DNA of 64,000 bases, taken from positions 46,834 to 110,833 of the forward strand of contig JAFQLS010000045.1 of the NCBI GenBank assembly GCA_017396555.1. The letters run 5' to 3'. How positions within the stretch are numbered: position 1 is the stretch's first letter; each line of letters begins with the position of its first letter. The DNA is from Lachnospiraceae bacterium (GTDB taxonomy: Bacteria > Bacillota > Clostridia > Lachnospirales > Lachnospiraceae). Shown one piece after another: positions 24,884 to 33,716 of this stretch. Below the pieces are notes generated by a model. That model was given only the letters and a program-made list of their open reading frames with translations, searched no databases and was not told the origin of the DNA. Made by a program: the position numbers and the translations under genes.

Positions 24884-26947
24884 CTACAATTCCTTCTCCG
24901 CAATCATTTTTCGTACGGTTTCCTTGACCATATACATTGCCTCATCAAGAATAATATTCTCAAGCTGCGCTCCTGCCATATTCATATGACCGCCACCACC
25001 GAACTTTTCCATAATAAGCTGGACATTAAGCTCATCCATTGATCTTGCACTAATAAATATTTTTCCTTCATATTCAGTAAATACAAATGAGGCCTTTATA
25101 CCTTTTATATTGAGAAGCTCGTTTGCCGCCTGCGCTGCTACAACTGTCGGACTTTCTAATCCACCTGCTTCACAGTAGCTCATAGCAAATTTCTCATCAA
25201 ACACTTCTGTTCTGCTAACAGTTTCAGCCTTCGCCTTATACTCAGCAAGATCATCTCTAAACATCTTCTTAACTCTTGTAACATCAGCACCATTTTTCTT
25301 AAGAAATGCTGCTGCTTCAAATGTTCTCACACCGGTTTTGTTACTAAAATTATTAGTATCAAGCATAATACCGCCATATAGTGCATCTGCTTCTCTTGGC
25401 TTAATTCTAATTCCATCATGAATATACTGTAGAATTTCCGAAACCATTTCACATGCTGATGATGCATATGGCTCAATATATGACAAAGATGCATTTTCAA
25501 TAACATCACTACTTTGTCTATGATGATCGAGTACTACAAGTGCTTTTGTTCTATTTAATAATTCCTGGCACTCAACCCTGCTTGGTCTGCTGGTATCTAC
25601 TACAATTACGGCAGTATTATCATCAAGCAATTCCTTTGCTTTGTCATTCTTGATAAATAAATCTTCCTCATAATCACCTGACTGTTCAAATAAATCAATA
25701 ACAGGTTTTAACGAAGCTGTTATCTCATTAATTACAATATATGTTCTCTTACTAATAGTTTTTGCAGCTCTATAAATACCGATTGCCGCACCAAACGAAT
25801 CAATATCACCAATAGCATGTCCCATTACTATAACCTTATCCTTGGTTGCTAAAAGTTCCCTAAGCGCATGCGCTTTTACTCGTGCTTTTACTCGCGTATT
25901 CTTTTCTACGGATTTACTCTTGCCGCCATAAAAATAAATCTTCTCGCCATCTTTTATGGCCGCCTGGTCGCCACCACGTCCAAGTGCAAGGTCAATTGCT
26001 ACACTGGCATACTCACATGCCTTTGCATAATCATGCCCACATATACCAAGTCCTATACTGATAGTTAACGCCATCTCATTTCCGATGTTGACATTCTTGA
26101 CCTCATCAAGAATGGAAAATTTATTACTCTGTAGCTGTGATACATATTTCTGCTTAATTGCTACAAAATATTTATCCTTCTCAAGCTTTCTGACTATGGC
26201 ATCCATTGCTGAAAAATATTTATTAATCTTTCTATCTATGAGAGCAACCAGCAATGACTGACGAACTTCCTCAACACTCTGTAATGCTTCCTCGTAATTG
26301 TCAATATAGATAAGTCCTGCAACCATTCTGGTCTCATAATTTTCTTTCTCTAACTGTCGGATATCTGTAACATCAAACAAATATACTGCAAGAAGGTATT
26401 CCTCATTGTTTTGTACATCTAGCGCCTGACTCGTCATAAGAGCCTCTTCGATTCCTATCTTGTTAAATTCAACCTTATAATTTCTTCCTTCATAGGTAAT
26501 CTCTTTAACATTGCTTTCGCCTTCAAATATATACTGCTCTTCACTAATATTTTCAAATACCACACTAATATTCTTAAATCTTAGATTCTGGTTACCTGTG
26601 AGCTCATTAAGAGCCTTATTAAACCAGAGAATTCTACCTGTACTGTCAATGAGTCCATATGGTAGTTCCAGTTCTTCAAGCAAATGCTTCTGAACCTGGG
26701 CATAATTAGACGCAAACCTAACCATAGAATGCATAACTCTAGGCTTAAAATACAAATATAACACAAGCCATACAAGAATATAAAGTATCGTTGCACAGCC
26801 AATTATTATACCCGCAACCCTGTCAATGGTAGCCACATATCCTGTAATAATCATAAGAATAAATGCCATTATCCAAGGACCCTTTAAATACCTGAGTATC
26901 GGGTTATACTGCTTATTCGATTTTTGATTAGATTTGTTCGTATCCAT
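24884..26947 (-). CDS. gdpP: Cyclic-di-AMP phosphodiesterase GdpP
   Basis: A 687-residue membrane protein. Two N-terminal membrane segments (about 28-70) are followed by a PAS-like domain, a degenerate GGDEF domain (about 175-300), and a DHH/DHHA1 phosphodiesterase. The catalytic part shows GHAIGDIDSFGAAIG, the DHH triad in VVLDHHRQSS, and the DHHA1 motif GGGGHMNMAGAQ. It hydrolyses c-di-AMP to pApA, controlling potassium and cell-wall homeostasis. The gdpP-rplI-dnaB order is conserved in Firmicutes. Confidence 0.95.
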   Translation of the reverse strand: MDTNKSNQKSNKQYNPILRYLKGPWIMAFILMIITGYVATIDRVAGIIIGCATILYILVWLVLYLYFKPRVMHSMVRFASNYAQVQKHLLEELELPYGLIDSTGRILWFNKALNELTGNQNLRFKNISVVFENISEEQYIFEGESNVKEITYEGRNYKVEFNKIGIEEALMTSQALDVQNNEEYLLAVYLFDVTDIRQLEKENYETRMVAGLIYIDNYEEALQSVEEVRQSLLVALIDRKINKYFSAMDAIVRKLEKDKYFVAIKQKYVSQLQSNKFSILDEVKNVNIGNEMALTISIGLGICGHDYAKACEYASVAIDLALGRGGDQAAIKDGEKIYFYGGKSKSVEKNTRVKARVKAHALRELLATKDKVIVMGHAIGDIDSFGAAIGIYRAAKTISKRTYIVINEITASLKPVIDLFEQSGDYEEDLFIKNDKAKELLDDNTAVIVVDTSRPSRVECQELLNRTKALVVLDHHRQSSDVIENASLSYIEPYASSACEMVSEILQYIHDGIRIKPREADALYGGIMLDTNNFSNKTGVRTFEAAAFLKKNGADVTRVKKMFRDDLAEYKAKAETVSRTEVFDEKFAMSYCEAGGLESPTVVAAQAANELLNIKGIKASFVFTEYEGKIFISARSMDELNVQLIMEKFGGGGHMNMAGAQLENIILDEAMYMVKETVRKMIAEKEL

Positions 26948-27006
26948 TGATTTCCCTCATAAACGATAGTTTGGTCTATTATAGCACTAATCCTAAAATA
27001 TAACAA

Positions 27007-27032
27007 GAGCCGATATACCACGATACCGACTC
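27007..27032 (-). terminator. Terminator of the 27.1-28.2 kb gene
   Basis: On the minus strand GAGTCGGTAT pairs with ATATCGGCTC (two wobble pairs) around CGTGGT, followed by a T-rich stretch. It lies about 25 bases after the stop of the gene at 27057. Confidence 0.7.
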
Positions 27033-27056
27033 CTGAATAAATTATTAATTGTATTT

Positions 27057-28178
27057 TCACTGACTTATAAACTCGACTTCTTCTCCACCTATTCTAAAGA
27101 CAGCCCTATCATTATTGCAATAAAATAAAGTAATTACTTTCTTTTCCCCGGTATATTCATTTTTTTCTGAATCAAAGTTTTCATATAGATTAATAAACTG
27201 ACCTTTGTATTCACACACACCTTTATATCCGTCAATTATATTTCCTGATGCATCAATATATTCCAATGTAGTTATTCCCGATTCTTCATTCAGCTTGAAG
27301 CACAGACGATTACCACTATCATCATTTTGAATCCAGCAACCAGATTCTTCAAGTATTATATATGCATAACTGGTATCTGATACTCCTCTGTCAGTCCAGT
27401 CCACATCCATATTTTTATGCTCCACTTCATCTGCAAATGCCTTAGGGTTGATATCATTCGAAAAACCAAAATGTTCGTTGTCCTCTTCCGGCTCTTCCGG
27501 TGTATAACTTAACATTAGTAACTTTCCATTAATCTCTGCAAAATAGATTTCTTTTTCAAACTCTAACTTTTTGCTTCCATTAATTGTAAATAAAACGTCT
27601 AATTTAAACGCACGAGTGACTTTTACCTTAGATACCTCTTTTACATATTTTTCAAATGCACTTCTAAGTCCGTCAATATCATCAGCAGTTAAATAAAAAT
27701 TCTCAAGCTCACCTTCAATCATCTTCATGTAATGAGTTATTTGCTCAGGCTTCATCTCGCCCATATATTTCAATTCACTCTGTATGTATTTGATACGCTT
27801 TTTATCTAGTTCTTCTTTACTTTCAATTGTGTATGTAACCTGAAAATCTTCTCCTAAACATCTTCCGATAAAATTAATGTCTTCCTCATATTTCTCATCA
27901 TAAGCATTCTTGTGAAACAATTCATCTCTCTTAACTATCCCCTCATAATACTCTAAATATTCAAACTGTGATTTAAGTCCACTATCCTTCTCATAAATCA
28001 TCATGCCATATGTTCTGGTATTGATAGCCGCTACATTTCTTGCCAAAATTTTTTCACAATCCTTAAACAAATCCTTATTGTTTGGTTTACCGGTAAATAT
28101 TACCGCTAATACAACAGCTAATATCACAATAACTATAGCGCCTATAATTAATGCTATTTTTTTACTTCCTTTTTTCAT
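27057..28178 (-). CDS. Membrane-anchored extracytoplasmic protein of unknown function
   Basis: A 373-residue protein with a basic N-terminus, one membrane segment at about 8-30, and a large acidic outer region. The C-terminal third (from about 265) looks like a beta domain (GCWIQNDDSGNRLCFKLNEE, YKGVCEYKGQFINLYEN). There is no lipobox. I do not recognise the family. AAGGAGATTAACTT precedes the ATG. A lipoprotein gene lies upstream in the same direction, with a terminator between. Confidence 0.7.
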   Translation of the reverse strand: MKKGSKKIALIIGAIVIVILAVVLAVIFTGKPNNKDLFKDCEKILARNVAAINTRTYGMMIYEKDSGLKSQFEYLEYYEGIVKRDELFHKNAYDEKYEEDINFIGRCLGEDFQVTYTIESKEELDKKRIKYIQSELKYMGEMKPEQITHYMKMIEGELENFYLTADDIDGLRSAFEKYVKEVSKVKVTRAFKLDVLFTINGSKKLEFEKEIYFAEINGKLLMLSYTPEEPEEDNEHFGFSNDINPKAFADEVEHKNMDVDWTDRGVSDTSYAYIILEESGCWIQNDDSGNRLCFKLNEESGITTLEYIDASGNIIDGYKGVCEYKGQFINLYENFDSEKNEYTGEKKVITLFYCNNDRAVFRIGGEEVEFISQ

Positions 28179-28220
28179 AAGTTAATCTCCTTGTGTTTTC
28201 TAGATTTTCAAACATACTAA

Positions 28221-28253
28221 AAGCCTCACAGCCTTTATTAAGCTGTGAGGCTT
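28221..28253 (-). terminator. Terminator of the 28.3-29.0 kb lipoprotein gene
   Basis: A perfect 12-bp stem AAGCCTCACAGC/GCTGTGAGGCTT followed by TTTTAG on the minus strand. The hairpin resembles the one at 29053-29085, suggesting local duplication. Confidence 0.85.
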
Positions 28254-28278
28254 AAATTTTCACACCTTTTGCATCTAA

Positions 28279-28959
28279 TTATTTCTTTGTAAATACGGTC
28301 TCTTCACTTTCCATTACTAAGGTAAGTTTATCACCTTCAATTACAACTGTGCCCTCAGTAGATGACAACTCTTGTTCTGTTCCATCAACAACATTCTTTT
28401 GTGGGTACAATAACAACTTAATAACACTTGGGCTATTTGTAACTCCTACTTTGTAGGCACCTGTAACTACCTGATTTACTTCTCCGGTTGTAGTCATCTC
28501 AAAAGTACCATCTTCCGAAACAACAAATGTTACTTCTCCAGCTTCGCCAGATCTAACATATTCACCAGCATAAGACACAGCATCCTTATCAAACACTTCT
28601 GAACCATCAGTTTTTACCATGTATGTAGCCATTGTTGTCATAGTGCCCTCTTCTAAGAGCTTCTTAACATAAATCACATAATACTCGCTACCATCTTTCT
28701 CTTCAAGCTCATCAGCAGGAATATAACTAAATTCTTCTTCAAAATTCTTCTTAACTAATTCAATAGCTTCCTCTTCTGTTATTATTGTCTCACCATCTGC
28801 AACCTCATCTGTAGAATTATCTTCAGCGTCTTCAGCTGCTGCAGTATTAGATGTTGCTGGCTCTGTTTCTTTCTCTTCGTTATTACCACAGGCTACCAAA
28901 ACAAAACTCATTAATAATAACATAACCAACATTGTAAGTGAACGCTTTAACATCTTCAT
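28279..28959 (-). CDS. Lipoprotein of unknown function
   Basis: A 226-residue lipoprotein with the signal peptide MKMLKRSLTMLVMLLLMSFV and lipobox LVACGN. An acidic Thr/Ala/Glu linker follows (about 28-60), then a PepSY-like segment (EEEAIELVKKNFEEEFSYIP) and a C-terminal beta domain (GAYKVGVTNSPSVIKLLLYP). It should sit on the outer face of the membrane. The function is unknown. AGGAGG precedes the ATG with good spacing. It is flanked by its own terminator. Confidence 0.78.
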   Translation of the reverse strand: MKMLKRSLTMLVMLLLMSFVLVACGNNEEKETEPATSNTAAAEDAEDNSTDEVADGETIITEEEAIELVKKNFEEEFSYIPADELEEKDGSEYYVIYVKKLLEEGTMTTMATYMVKTDGSEVFDKDAVSYAGEYVRSGEAGEVTFVVSEDGTFEMTTTGEVNQVVTGAYKVGVTNSPSVIKLLLYPQKNVVDGTEQELSSTEGTVVIEGDKLTLVMESEETVFTKK

Positions 28960-29052
28960 TGTAAATTCCTCCTAAATTGATTTTCTGTAAATTTTTTCTT
29001 ATACTATCACACTTAAATTAATAAATCAACATTTTCATTAAATAACCGCAAA

Positions 29053-29085
29053 AAGACTCACAACCCTTATTGAGCTGTGAGTCTT
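29053..29085 (-). terminator. Terminator of the rpsF-ssb-rpsR operon
   Basis: A 10-bp stem AAGACTCACA/TGTGAGTCTT followed by TTTTTGC on the minus strand, 14 bases after the rpsR stop. Confidence 0.88.
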
Positions 29086-29098
29086 AAATAATTACAAA

Positions 29099-29362
29099 TT
29101 AATCTAATGTGTATGGCATAAGTGCGACATGTCTTGCGCGCTTGATAGCTACTGTAAGAGCTCTCTGGTGCTTTGCACAGTTTCCTGTAATTCTTCTTGG
29201 AAGAATCTTACCTCTTTCAGATACATATCTCTTTAACTTATTAACATCCTTGTAATCTATAACATTGTTTGTTTCTCCACAGAAAACGCAAACTTTCTTT
29301 CTTCTGCGTCCGCCTCTTCTCTTCATTGGAGAATCGCCTTTTTCAGCCTTATTGAATGCCAT
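29099..29362 (-). CDS. rpsR: 30S ribosomal protein bS18
   Basis: An 87-residue bS18 with a basic N-terminal extension ([20 protein letters not shown]), then KKVCVFC and the conserved end [14 protein letters not shown]-like stretch (here [20 protein letters not shown]). It pairs with bS6 in the small-subunit platform. The CxxC pair (CVFCGE) is a possible zinc site. GGAGG precedes the ATG. It is last in the rpsF-ssb-rpsR operon. Confidence 0.96.
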   Translation of the reverse strand: MAFNKAEKGDSPMKRRGGRRRKKVCVFCGETNNVIDYKDVNKLKRYVSERGKILPRRITGNCAKHQRALTVAIKRARHVALMPYTLD

Positions 29363-29398
29363 TGCTAACAGCCTCCTTCTATAAATATTCTAAAATTC

Positions 29399-29845
29399 TT
29401 AGTTAAATGGAAGTCCCTCGTCTTCAACGCCATCAGGAATATTCATAAATCCATCTCCTGCTGCGCTTATTGGTTCAGGTCTTGAATCCTGAAAACTTCC
29501 TCCGTTATTAGCCGCTGCAGCCTTACTTTCAGCAAATTCTGAATTCTCAACTACAACATCTGTCGTGTAAACCTTCTGGCCATCCTTGTTAGTATAGCTT
29601 CCTGTCTGGATTCTACCTTCAACAACAACCTTAGTACCTTGATGAAGATACTTCTCTGCAAATTCTCCCTGTCTTCCAAATGCAACACAAGTAATAAAAT
29701 CTGCTGTCTGCTCTTCTCCGGCACGTCTAAATCTACGATCAACTGCTAATGTATATCTGGCTATCGCCATATTCTGATCACCCTGTGAGGAATATCTTAC
29801 TTCAGGGTCACGGGTCAATCTACCCATAAGTATGACTTTATTCAT
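29399..29845 (-). CDS. ssb: Single-stranded DNA-binding protein
   Basis: A 148-residue SSB with an N-terminal OB fold (MNKVILMGRLTRDPEVRY, FITCVAFGRQGEFAEKYL, VEGRIQTGSYTNKDGQKVY) and a flexible tail. The acidic tip EDEGLPFN is close to the DDDLPF protein-docking end. It protects single-stranded DNA in replication and repair. It lies between rpsF and rpsR, the usual position. Confidence 0.96.
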   Translation of the reverse strand: MNKVILMGRLTRDPEVRYSSQGDQNMAIARYTLAVDRRFRRAGEEQTADFITCVAFGRQGEFAEKYLHQGTKVVVEGRIQTGSYTNKDGQKVYTTDVVVENSEFAESKAAAANNGGSFQDSRPEPISAAGDGFMNIPDGVEDEGLPFN

Positions 29846-29885
29846 ACAATCTCCTCTTTCTAAACATTATCTAAAGTAATGTTAT

Positions 29886-30173
29886 TTATGCTTCAACCTT
29901 TGTGCATAAGTATCTAACAACATTTTCCATGATACGAATGTTTTCTTCAACTTCGCCCGGACAATTTGTGTCAGCCTCGAACTGAATGAAGTAATAGAAT
30001 CCTTCTTTCATTTTCTGAATTTCGTAAGCTAATCTCTTCTTACCCCATTCATCAACGTTAGTTACTGTACCACCGAAACGAGTAATATACTCTTTAACCT
30101 TTTCGATTGTAGCAACTCTTTCTTCATCTTCGAGTTTTGCACTAACAACTACTGCTAATTCATATTTGTTCAT
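29886..30173 (-). CDS. rpsF: 30S ribosomal protein bS6
   Basis: A 95-residue bS6 (MNKYELAVVVSAKLEDEE, WGKKRLAYEIQKMKEGFYYF). It forms a dimer with bS18 on 16S rRNA. A strong AAAAGGAGG site precedes the ATG. It heads the rpsF-ssb-rpsR operon and has a structured leader that may bind S6:S18 for feedback control. Confidence 0.96.
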   Translation of the reverse strand: MNKYELAVVVSAKLEDEERVATIEKVKEYITRFGGTVTNVDEWGKKRLAYEIQKMKEGFYYFIQFEADTNCPGEVEENIRIMENVVRYLCTKVEA

Positions 30174-30199
30174 GCGTCTTTACCTCCTTTTGGTCTCTG

Positions 30200-30221
30200 G
30201 TCCCGCAATCTTGTGCGGAAC
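30200..30221 (-). promoter_or_regulatory. Candidate S6:S18 autoregulatory hairpin in the rpsF leader
   Basis: In the leader RNA GTTCCGCA pairs with TGCGGGAC (one G-U) around CAAGAT, with CCG in the upper strand. S6:S18-binding leaders in many bacteria contain a CCG-bearing hairpin at this place. I could not fold it or compare it with the consensus, so this is tentative. Confidence 0.4.
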
Positions 30222-30236
30222 AAGGAATATAATAAT

Positions 30237-30296
30237 ATATCACGAAAACTCAGTTTAGCATAAATTGTAAAATAATGCAAGCAGTTTTCGTGATAT
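30237..30296 (-). promoter_or_regulatory. rpsF operon promoter enclosed by a 14-bp inverted repeat
   Basis: On the minus strand TTGCAT (30275-30280) and TAAACT (30252-30257) with a 17-base spacer form the promoter. Perfect 14-base arms ATATCACGAAAACT (30237-30250) and AGTTTTCGTGATAT (30283-30296) flank it. The same repeat follows the DUF951 gene and could also act on upstream transcripts. Confidence 0.6.
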
Positions 30297-30308
30297 TTTC
30301 ATCAACTT

Positions 30309-30497
30309 TTATTCAATTACTTTCTTTGTGCTCTTCTCAACTGTCGGTCTTGGCATCATTACCTGGTGACCACAACCACAGCACTTTAACCTAAAGTCCA
30401 TTCCGACTCTTAATATTTCCCACATATCACTACCACAGGGATGAGACTTCTTCAAAACAATTTTATTTCCTAATTGGTAATCAAATTTCCCTGCCAT
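30309..30497 (-). CDS. DUF951 family protein
   Basis: A 62-residue protein (MAGKFDYQLGNKIVLKKSHP) with the family pattern KKxHPCGSxxWEVLRxGxDFRLKCxxCGHQVMxPR, here KSHPCGSDMWEILRVGMDF then KCCGCGHQVMMPR. The three cysteines suggest metal binding. DUF951 proteins are widespread in Firmicutes, often near rpsF or ychF, and have no proven function. The start at 30497 overlaps nothing and follows the zinc-ribbon gene closely. Confidence 0.88.
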   Translation of the reverse strand: MAGKFDYQLGNKIVLKKSHPCGSDMWEILRVGMDFRLKCCGCGHQVMMPRPTVEKSTKKVIE

Positions 30498-30499
30498 AA

Positions 30500-30985
30500 T
30501 TAATCCCATTTAATAATAGTAACATCACCAATAACCGGAAGCTTTTTAACTTTACCTTCTGAGATATTAATTATCTGATAAATCAATGCTCCAATTGTTA
30601 ATACACTTGTTGCTAAACCTGCAGCTCCTGCTAAAATCGCTCCAGCCAAAGGTAATACACCAACTACTCCTGTTACAACACCAAGCACCATCTCTGCCAA
30701 AAACAACACTAATCCCTGATTGGCATGGAACTTAATAACCTTTGATTTAGGTTGTGCAATAAGACCAATAATAAATAACAAGCCTAAGTATGATAAAATA
30801 CAAAACACCTTATTTTCAACAATATCTCTTGCATCAAATTCTCCCGAAAAATCCTTACCCTTATTCATCATATTTGAAAAGTCATTGCCCTTCTTCTGTT
30901 CACTCTCATCAACTCGCGCTCCACAAGATGTACAATATGCCTTTCCATCTTCTAAATCTGCACCACATCTACTACATTTAGCCAT
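30500..30985 (-). CDS. Zinc-ribbon membrane protein (DUF4870-like)
   Basis: A 161-residue protein. An N-terminal zinc ribbon with two C-x2-C pairs (KCSRCGADLEDGKAYCTSCG) is followed by a short linker and a DUF4870-like membrane part with about three segments (FCILSYLGLLFIIGLIAQP, FHANQGLVLFLAEMVLGVV). Such proteins are common small membrane proteins of unknown role. GGAGG precedes the ATG. The stop is 2 bases before the DUF951 start, so the two genes are likely co-transcribed. Confidence 0.85.
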   Translation of the reverse strand: MAKCSRCGADLEDGKAYCTSCGARVDESEQKKGNDFSNMMNKGKDFSGEFDARDIVENKVFCILSYLGLLFIIGLIAQPKSKVIKFHANQGLVLFLAEMVLGVVTGVVGVLPLAGAILAGAAGLATSVLTIGALIYQIINISEGKVKKLPVIGDVTIIKWD

Positions 30986-31025
30986 TTTTATTCCTCCTTA
31001 CATTCATTTTACTATAATACATAAA

Positions 31026-31544
31026 TTATAACACACTTTCATAACAAGGTAAATCAACAATTGTTGCTTCATGATTCACTTCCGACAAAAACTTCTCCAT
31101 TATGTCCTTTGTCATTATTTTTAAACTGGAGGTATTAACACATGGATGACAACCTATGTACTCACTTTCGGCAACCTCTCTGTCAATCAAAAGCTTTACC
31201 TTATTATCAACATCATTCATCAGGCCCATTACCGATACTGCTCCCGGTAGTATATTAAGATATTTCTCCATAAATTCTGCATCTGCAAATGACAACCTTG
31301 CACTGCCTATCTGAGCAGATAAATCCTTAGTCTTAAATGGTTTATCACCCGGCATTAAAAGTAAATAGAATTCTGTTTTCTGTCTGTTACAAAGAAATAA
31401 ATTCTTACACATAAATACACCAAGCTGCTTATCTATTTCCTGACATGCTTCCATTGTATTCGCTGCTTCATGGTCAACTCTGGTATATTCTATTCCCAGT
31501 TTTTCTAATAAGCTATAGACAGCCAACTCCTTTTCCTGTCTCAT
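31026..31544 (-). CDS. ProX/YbaK-type aminoacyl-tRNA deacylase
   Basis: A 172-residue protein of the YbaK/ProX editing family. ProX-type proteins clear Ala-tRNAPro in trans. Matching parts are KLGIEYTRVDHEAANTMEAC, MCKNLFLCNRQKTEFYLLLM, GSARLSFADAEFMEKYL, and VNTSSLKIMTKDIMEKFL. The ATG at 31544 is preferred because GAGGT lies seven bases upstream; the longer frame lacks a ribosome site. It lies downstream of tRNA-Cys in the same direction. Confidence 0.87.
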   Translation of the reverse strand: MRQEKELAVYSLLEKLGIEYTRVDHEAANTMEACQEIDKQLGVFMCKNLFLCNRQKTEFYLLLMPGDKPFKTKDLSAQIGSARLSFADAEFMEKYLNILPGAVSVMGLMNDVDNKVKLLIDREVAESEYIGCHPCVNTSSLKIMTKDIMEKFLSEVNHEATIVDLPCYESVL

Positions 31545-31639
31545 TTCGCTACCTCTTTTCGCCTTGTAATATTTTATGTTATTTCTATAACGTAATAAAA
31601 AATGGAAGCTACGAAATCTATCCATAACTTCCAATCAAG

Positions 31640-31710
31640 AGGCGCGAGCCGGATTTGAACCGGCGATAACGGTGTTGCAGACCGGGGCCTTACCACTTGG
31701 CGATCGCGCC
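31640..31710 (-). tRNA. tRNA-Cys (GCA)
   Basis: A 71-base cloverleaf on the minus strand: acceptor GGCGCGA/TCGCGCC, T-arm with GGTTCAAATCC, anticodon loop CTGCAAC giving GCA. The discriminator base is U73, the identity element of tRNA-Cys. No CCA is encoded. Confidence 0.95.
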
Positions 31711-31814
31711 TTATATAATAGCTATCTCTCAACAGCTATTACATTATAACAACAGACCTATATTAAGTCAAGTATTTTTTATCAGCTTTCTATTAGTATA
31801 TGCAAATATTTATT

Positions 31815-32513
31815 TTACATTACAGACATCAACAATTTTAACAAAAGATTATTATCATAGATAAACGATAATATCTGGTTATTCTTTACCTGCTCCATTA
31901 CAATCTGACCAAATTCTGTACTTGTTAACGCAGTTACTACAATAAAAAATATCCATACAACAATAAGTCCTTCCGCCAAACCAACAGCTACTCCTGCTAA
32001 TTTATTAACCTCCTTTACAAGAGGAAGCTTTGCAATAACGTCTGCAACAGATAATATTATTCTGATTGCAATAGATATTAATATAAATAATATTATGAAT
32101 GATATTGTATTCACAATCATATTAGCAAGTTCTTTGCAAATATAATCAGCTATGCTAACTGCACCCATCTGTGTAAGAGTATCCTTGTTATTATTTTTAA
32201 GTAATATATCGCTAATTTCCTCTGGCAACGGCAAATCCTTTAACATATCTTCCGTCAATTCATCTGCTTTCTTATCTAATTCCTCATTCATATAGCCTTG
32301 CACAAATGTATGCATACTCTCTTCAATATTGGTATATAAAGCTGTATTTTCTTTTATGAAATCGCTAAATGGCTGAGCCAACGATATTGCAAGAAATACG
32401 CTCACAATTGATGCCACGAGCGTAAGTGCAATTTTAATTGCCCCCTGTTTATATCCGTTAACAGCACATACAGTCAACATCAAAATTACACAAATCAAAA
32501 CCAAATAGTCCAT
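31815..32513 (-). CDS. CvpA family membrane protein
   Basis: A 232-residue protein with four or so membrane segments, starting MDYLVLICVILMLTVCAVNG with the CvpA-type GYKQGAIKIALTL loop. A charged outer segment (about 65-110) separates the membrane pairs. CvpA proteins are linked to colicin V production in E. coli and to envelope integrity; their biochemical role is unclear. It follows the DUF5711 gene by 15 bases in an operon with a LysM protein. Confidence 0.85.
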   Translation of the reverse strand: MDYLVLICVILMLTVCAVNGYKQGAIKIALTLVASIVSVFLAISLAQPFSDFIKENTALYTNIEESMHTFVQGYMNEELDKKADELTEDMLKDLPLPEEISDILLKNNNKDTLTQMGAVSIADYICKELANMIVNTISFIILFILISIAIRIILSVADVIAKLPLVKEVNKLAGVAVGLAEGLIVVWIFFIVVTALTSTEFGQIVMEQVKNNQILSFIYDNNLLLKLLMSVM

Positions 32514-32528
32514 CTTATCATCCGTCCT

Positions 32529-33650
32529 TTATTTTAATTCAATATCTTCAATCTTATTACTACTTACCAGTACAAACCTTGAATTTCCTTTAATAGGAAT
32601 CATTTTACTAACGCCACTCTCAAATATATGTTCAAACTTTAAAACATCATTTATTGAAATCAACTGGCATGCAGTATCACTGTATTTCAAAATACTATCC
32701 CCTGCAAATTGCAGGTCTGTATAATTATCATCTATCTCTGTTGTATATATATTCTCACCACTAAGATTATATACCTTTAATTTATATGCTTTTTGCGAAT
32801 CATCACTCTCAAATACAAGACCAATATATTTTTCACTGTAGAAAATGCTCTTTATTCTTTCCTCAAGCTTTATTTCCTTAACTAGAGATGGTATTTCTTT
32901 AACCTTGTATATGGTAAACATATTGTCACCAATGGCGACTGCCATATCATTATTAACAAATTCAACCTCCGGAACTATTGTCGATGTATACTGGTTAAAT
33001 CCTCCAACCATTCTATCCGTTGAGTTTTGTCCTATTTCTGAGAAATTGTAGAAAAGAACCTTTGATTGCGACACGCCTCCACTAACATATATGTACGATA
33101 CAATCATTTTTGTGCCATCGTGCGATAAGGAAAAATCCATAGGATAACCATTTCCCTTTAACACAGTCCTTCCTGTTACCAATGCATTTCCATCCTTGTC
33201 TGTAACCTGAAAATAATTAGCTTCCTCATCTTCAAGTACTGCTGCCACAATACCCTGCTCAGATACTTCAACATTTATCAGTGAATACTCTGTAGAAATA
33301 GTTTGCGCATCTCCTGACTCGTCATATAAATGAATCTTATTTGACTTAAAATTGCCAATTGCAACATAAGAACCACAAATATCCAGCACAGGGTTCTTCA
33401 TCTCAAATGCATTATTCCAAACTTCCTTGCCGTTCTTAACATAACTCATACCATCATCTGTATAACACAACACACCTGATGCATACTTATAATATTTACA
33501 CTCAACAGATTTATCAATTTCCTTAGTATGCAAAACATCATAATAGGAGTATTTCTTATCCCGGTTGTATTTATTATAAGCAAATAAACCCACCAGCCCT
33601 ACTACGAGAACACACGCCAGCAATATATATATAGCTTTTCTATTCTTCAT
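32529..33650 (-). CDS. DUF5711-like membrane-anchored beta-propeller-type protein
   Basis: A 373-residue protein with an N-terminal membrane segment (about 5-25) and an outer region of repeated beta units (GVLCYTDDGMSYVKNGKEV, YVAIGNFKSNKIHLYDESG). The pattern suggests a beta-propeller, as in DUF5711 proteins of Lachnospiraceae. Function unknown. AGGAAGCGTATAGA precedes the ATG. It lies between the LysM and CvpA genes; the shared operon suggests a common envelope role. Confidence 0.75.
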   Translation of the reverse strand: MKNRKAIYILLACVLVVGLVGLFAYNKYNRDKKYSYYDVLHTKEIDKSVECKYYKYASGVLCYTDDGMSYVKNGKEVWNNAFEMKNPVLDICGSYVAIGNFKSNKIHLYDESGDAQTISTEYSLINVEVSEQGIVAAVLEDEEANYFQVTDKDGNALVTGRTVLKGNGYPMDFSLSHDGTKMIVSYIYVSGGVSQSKVLFYNFSEIGQNSTDRMVGGFNQYTSTIVPEVEFVNNDMAVAIGDNMFTIYKVKEIPSLVKEIKLEERIKSIFYSEKYIGLVFESDDSQKAYKLKVYNLSGENIYTTEIDDNYTDLQFAGDSILKYSDTACQLISINDVLKFEHIFESGVSKMIPIKGNSRFVLVSSNKIEDIELK

Positions 33651-33716
33651 TCTATACGCTTCCTTTATCCTATCGCATTAATTTATACAAAACTTAGTAT
33701 ACAATATATTTGTTAA

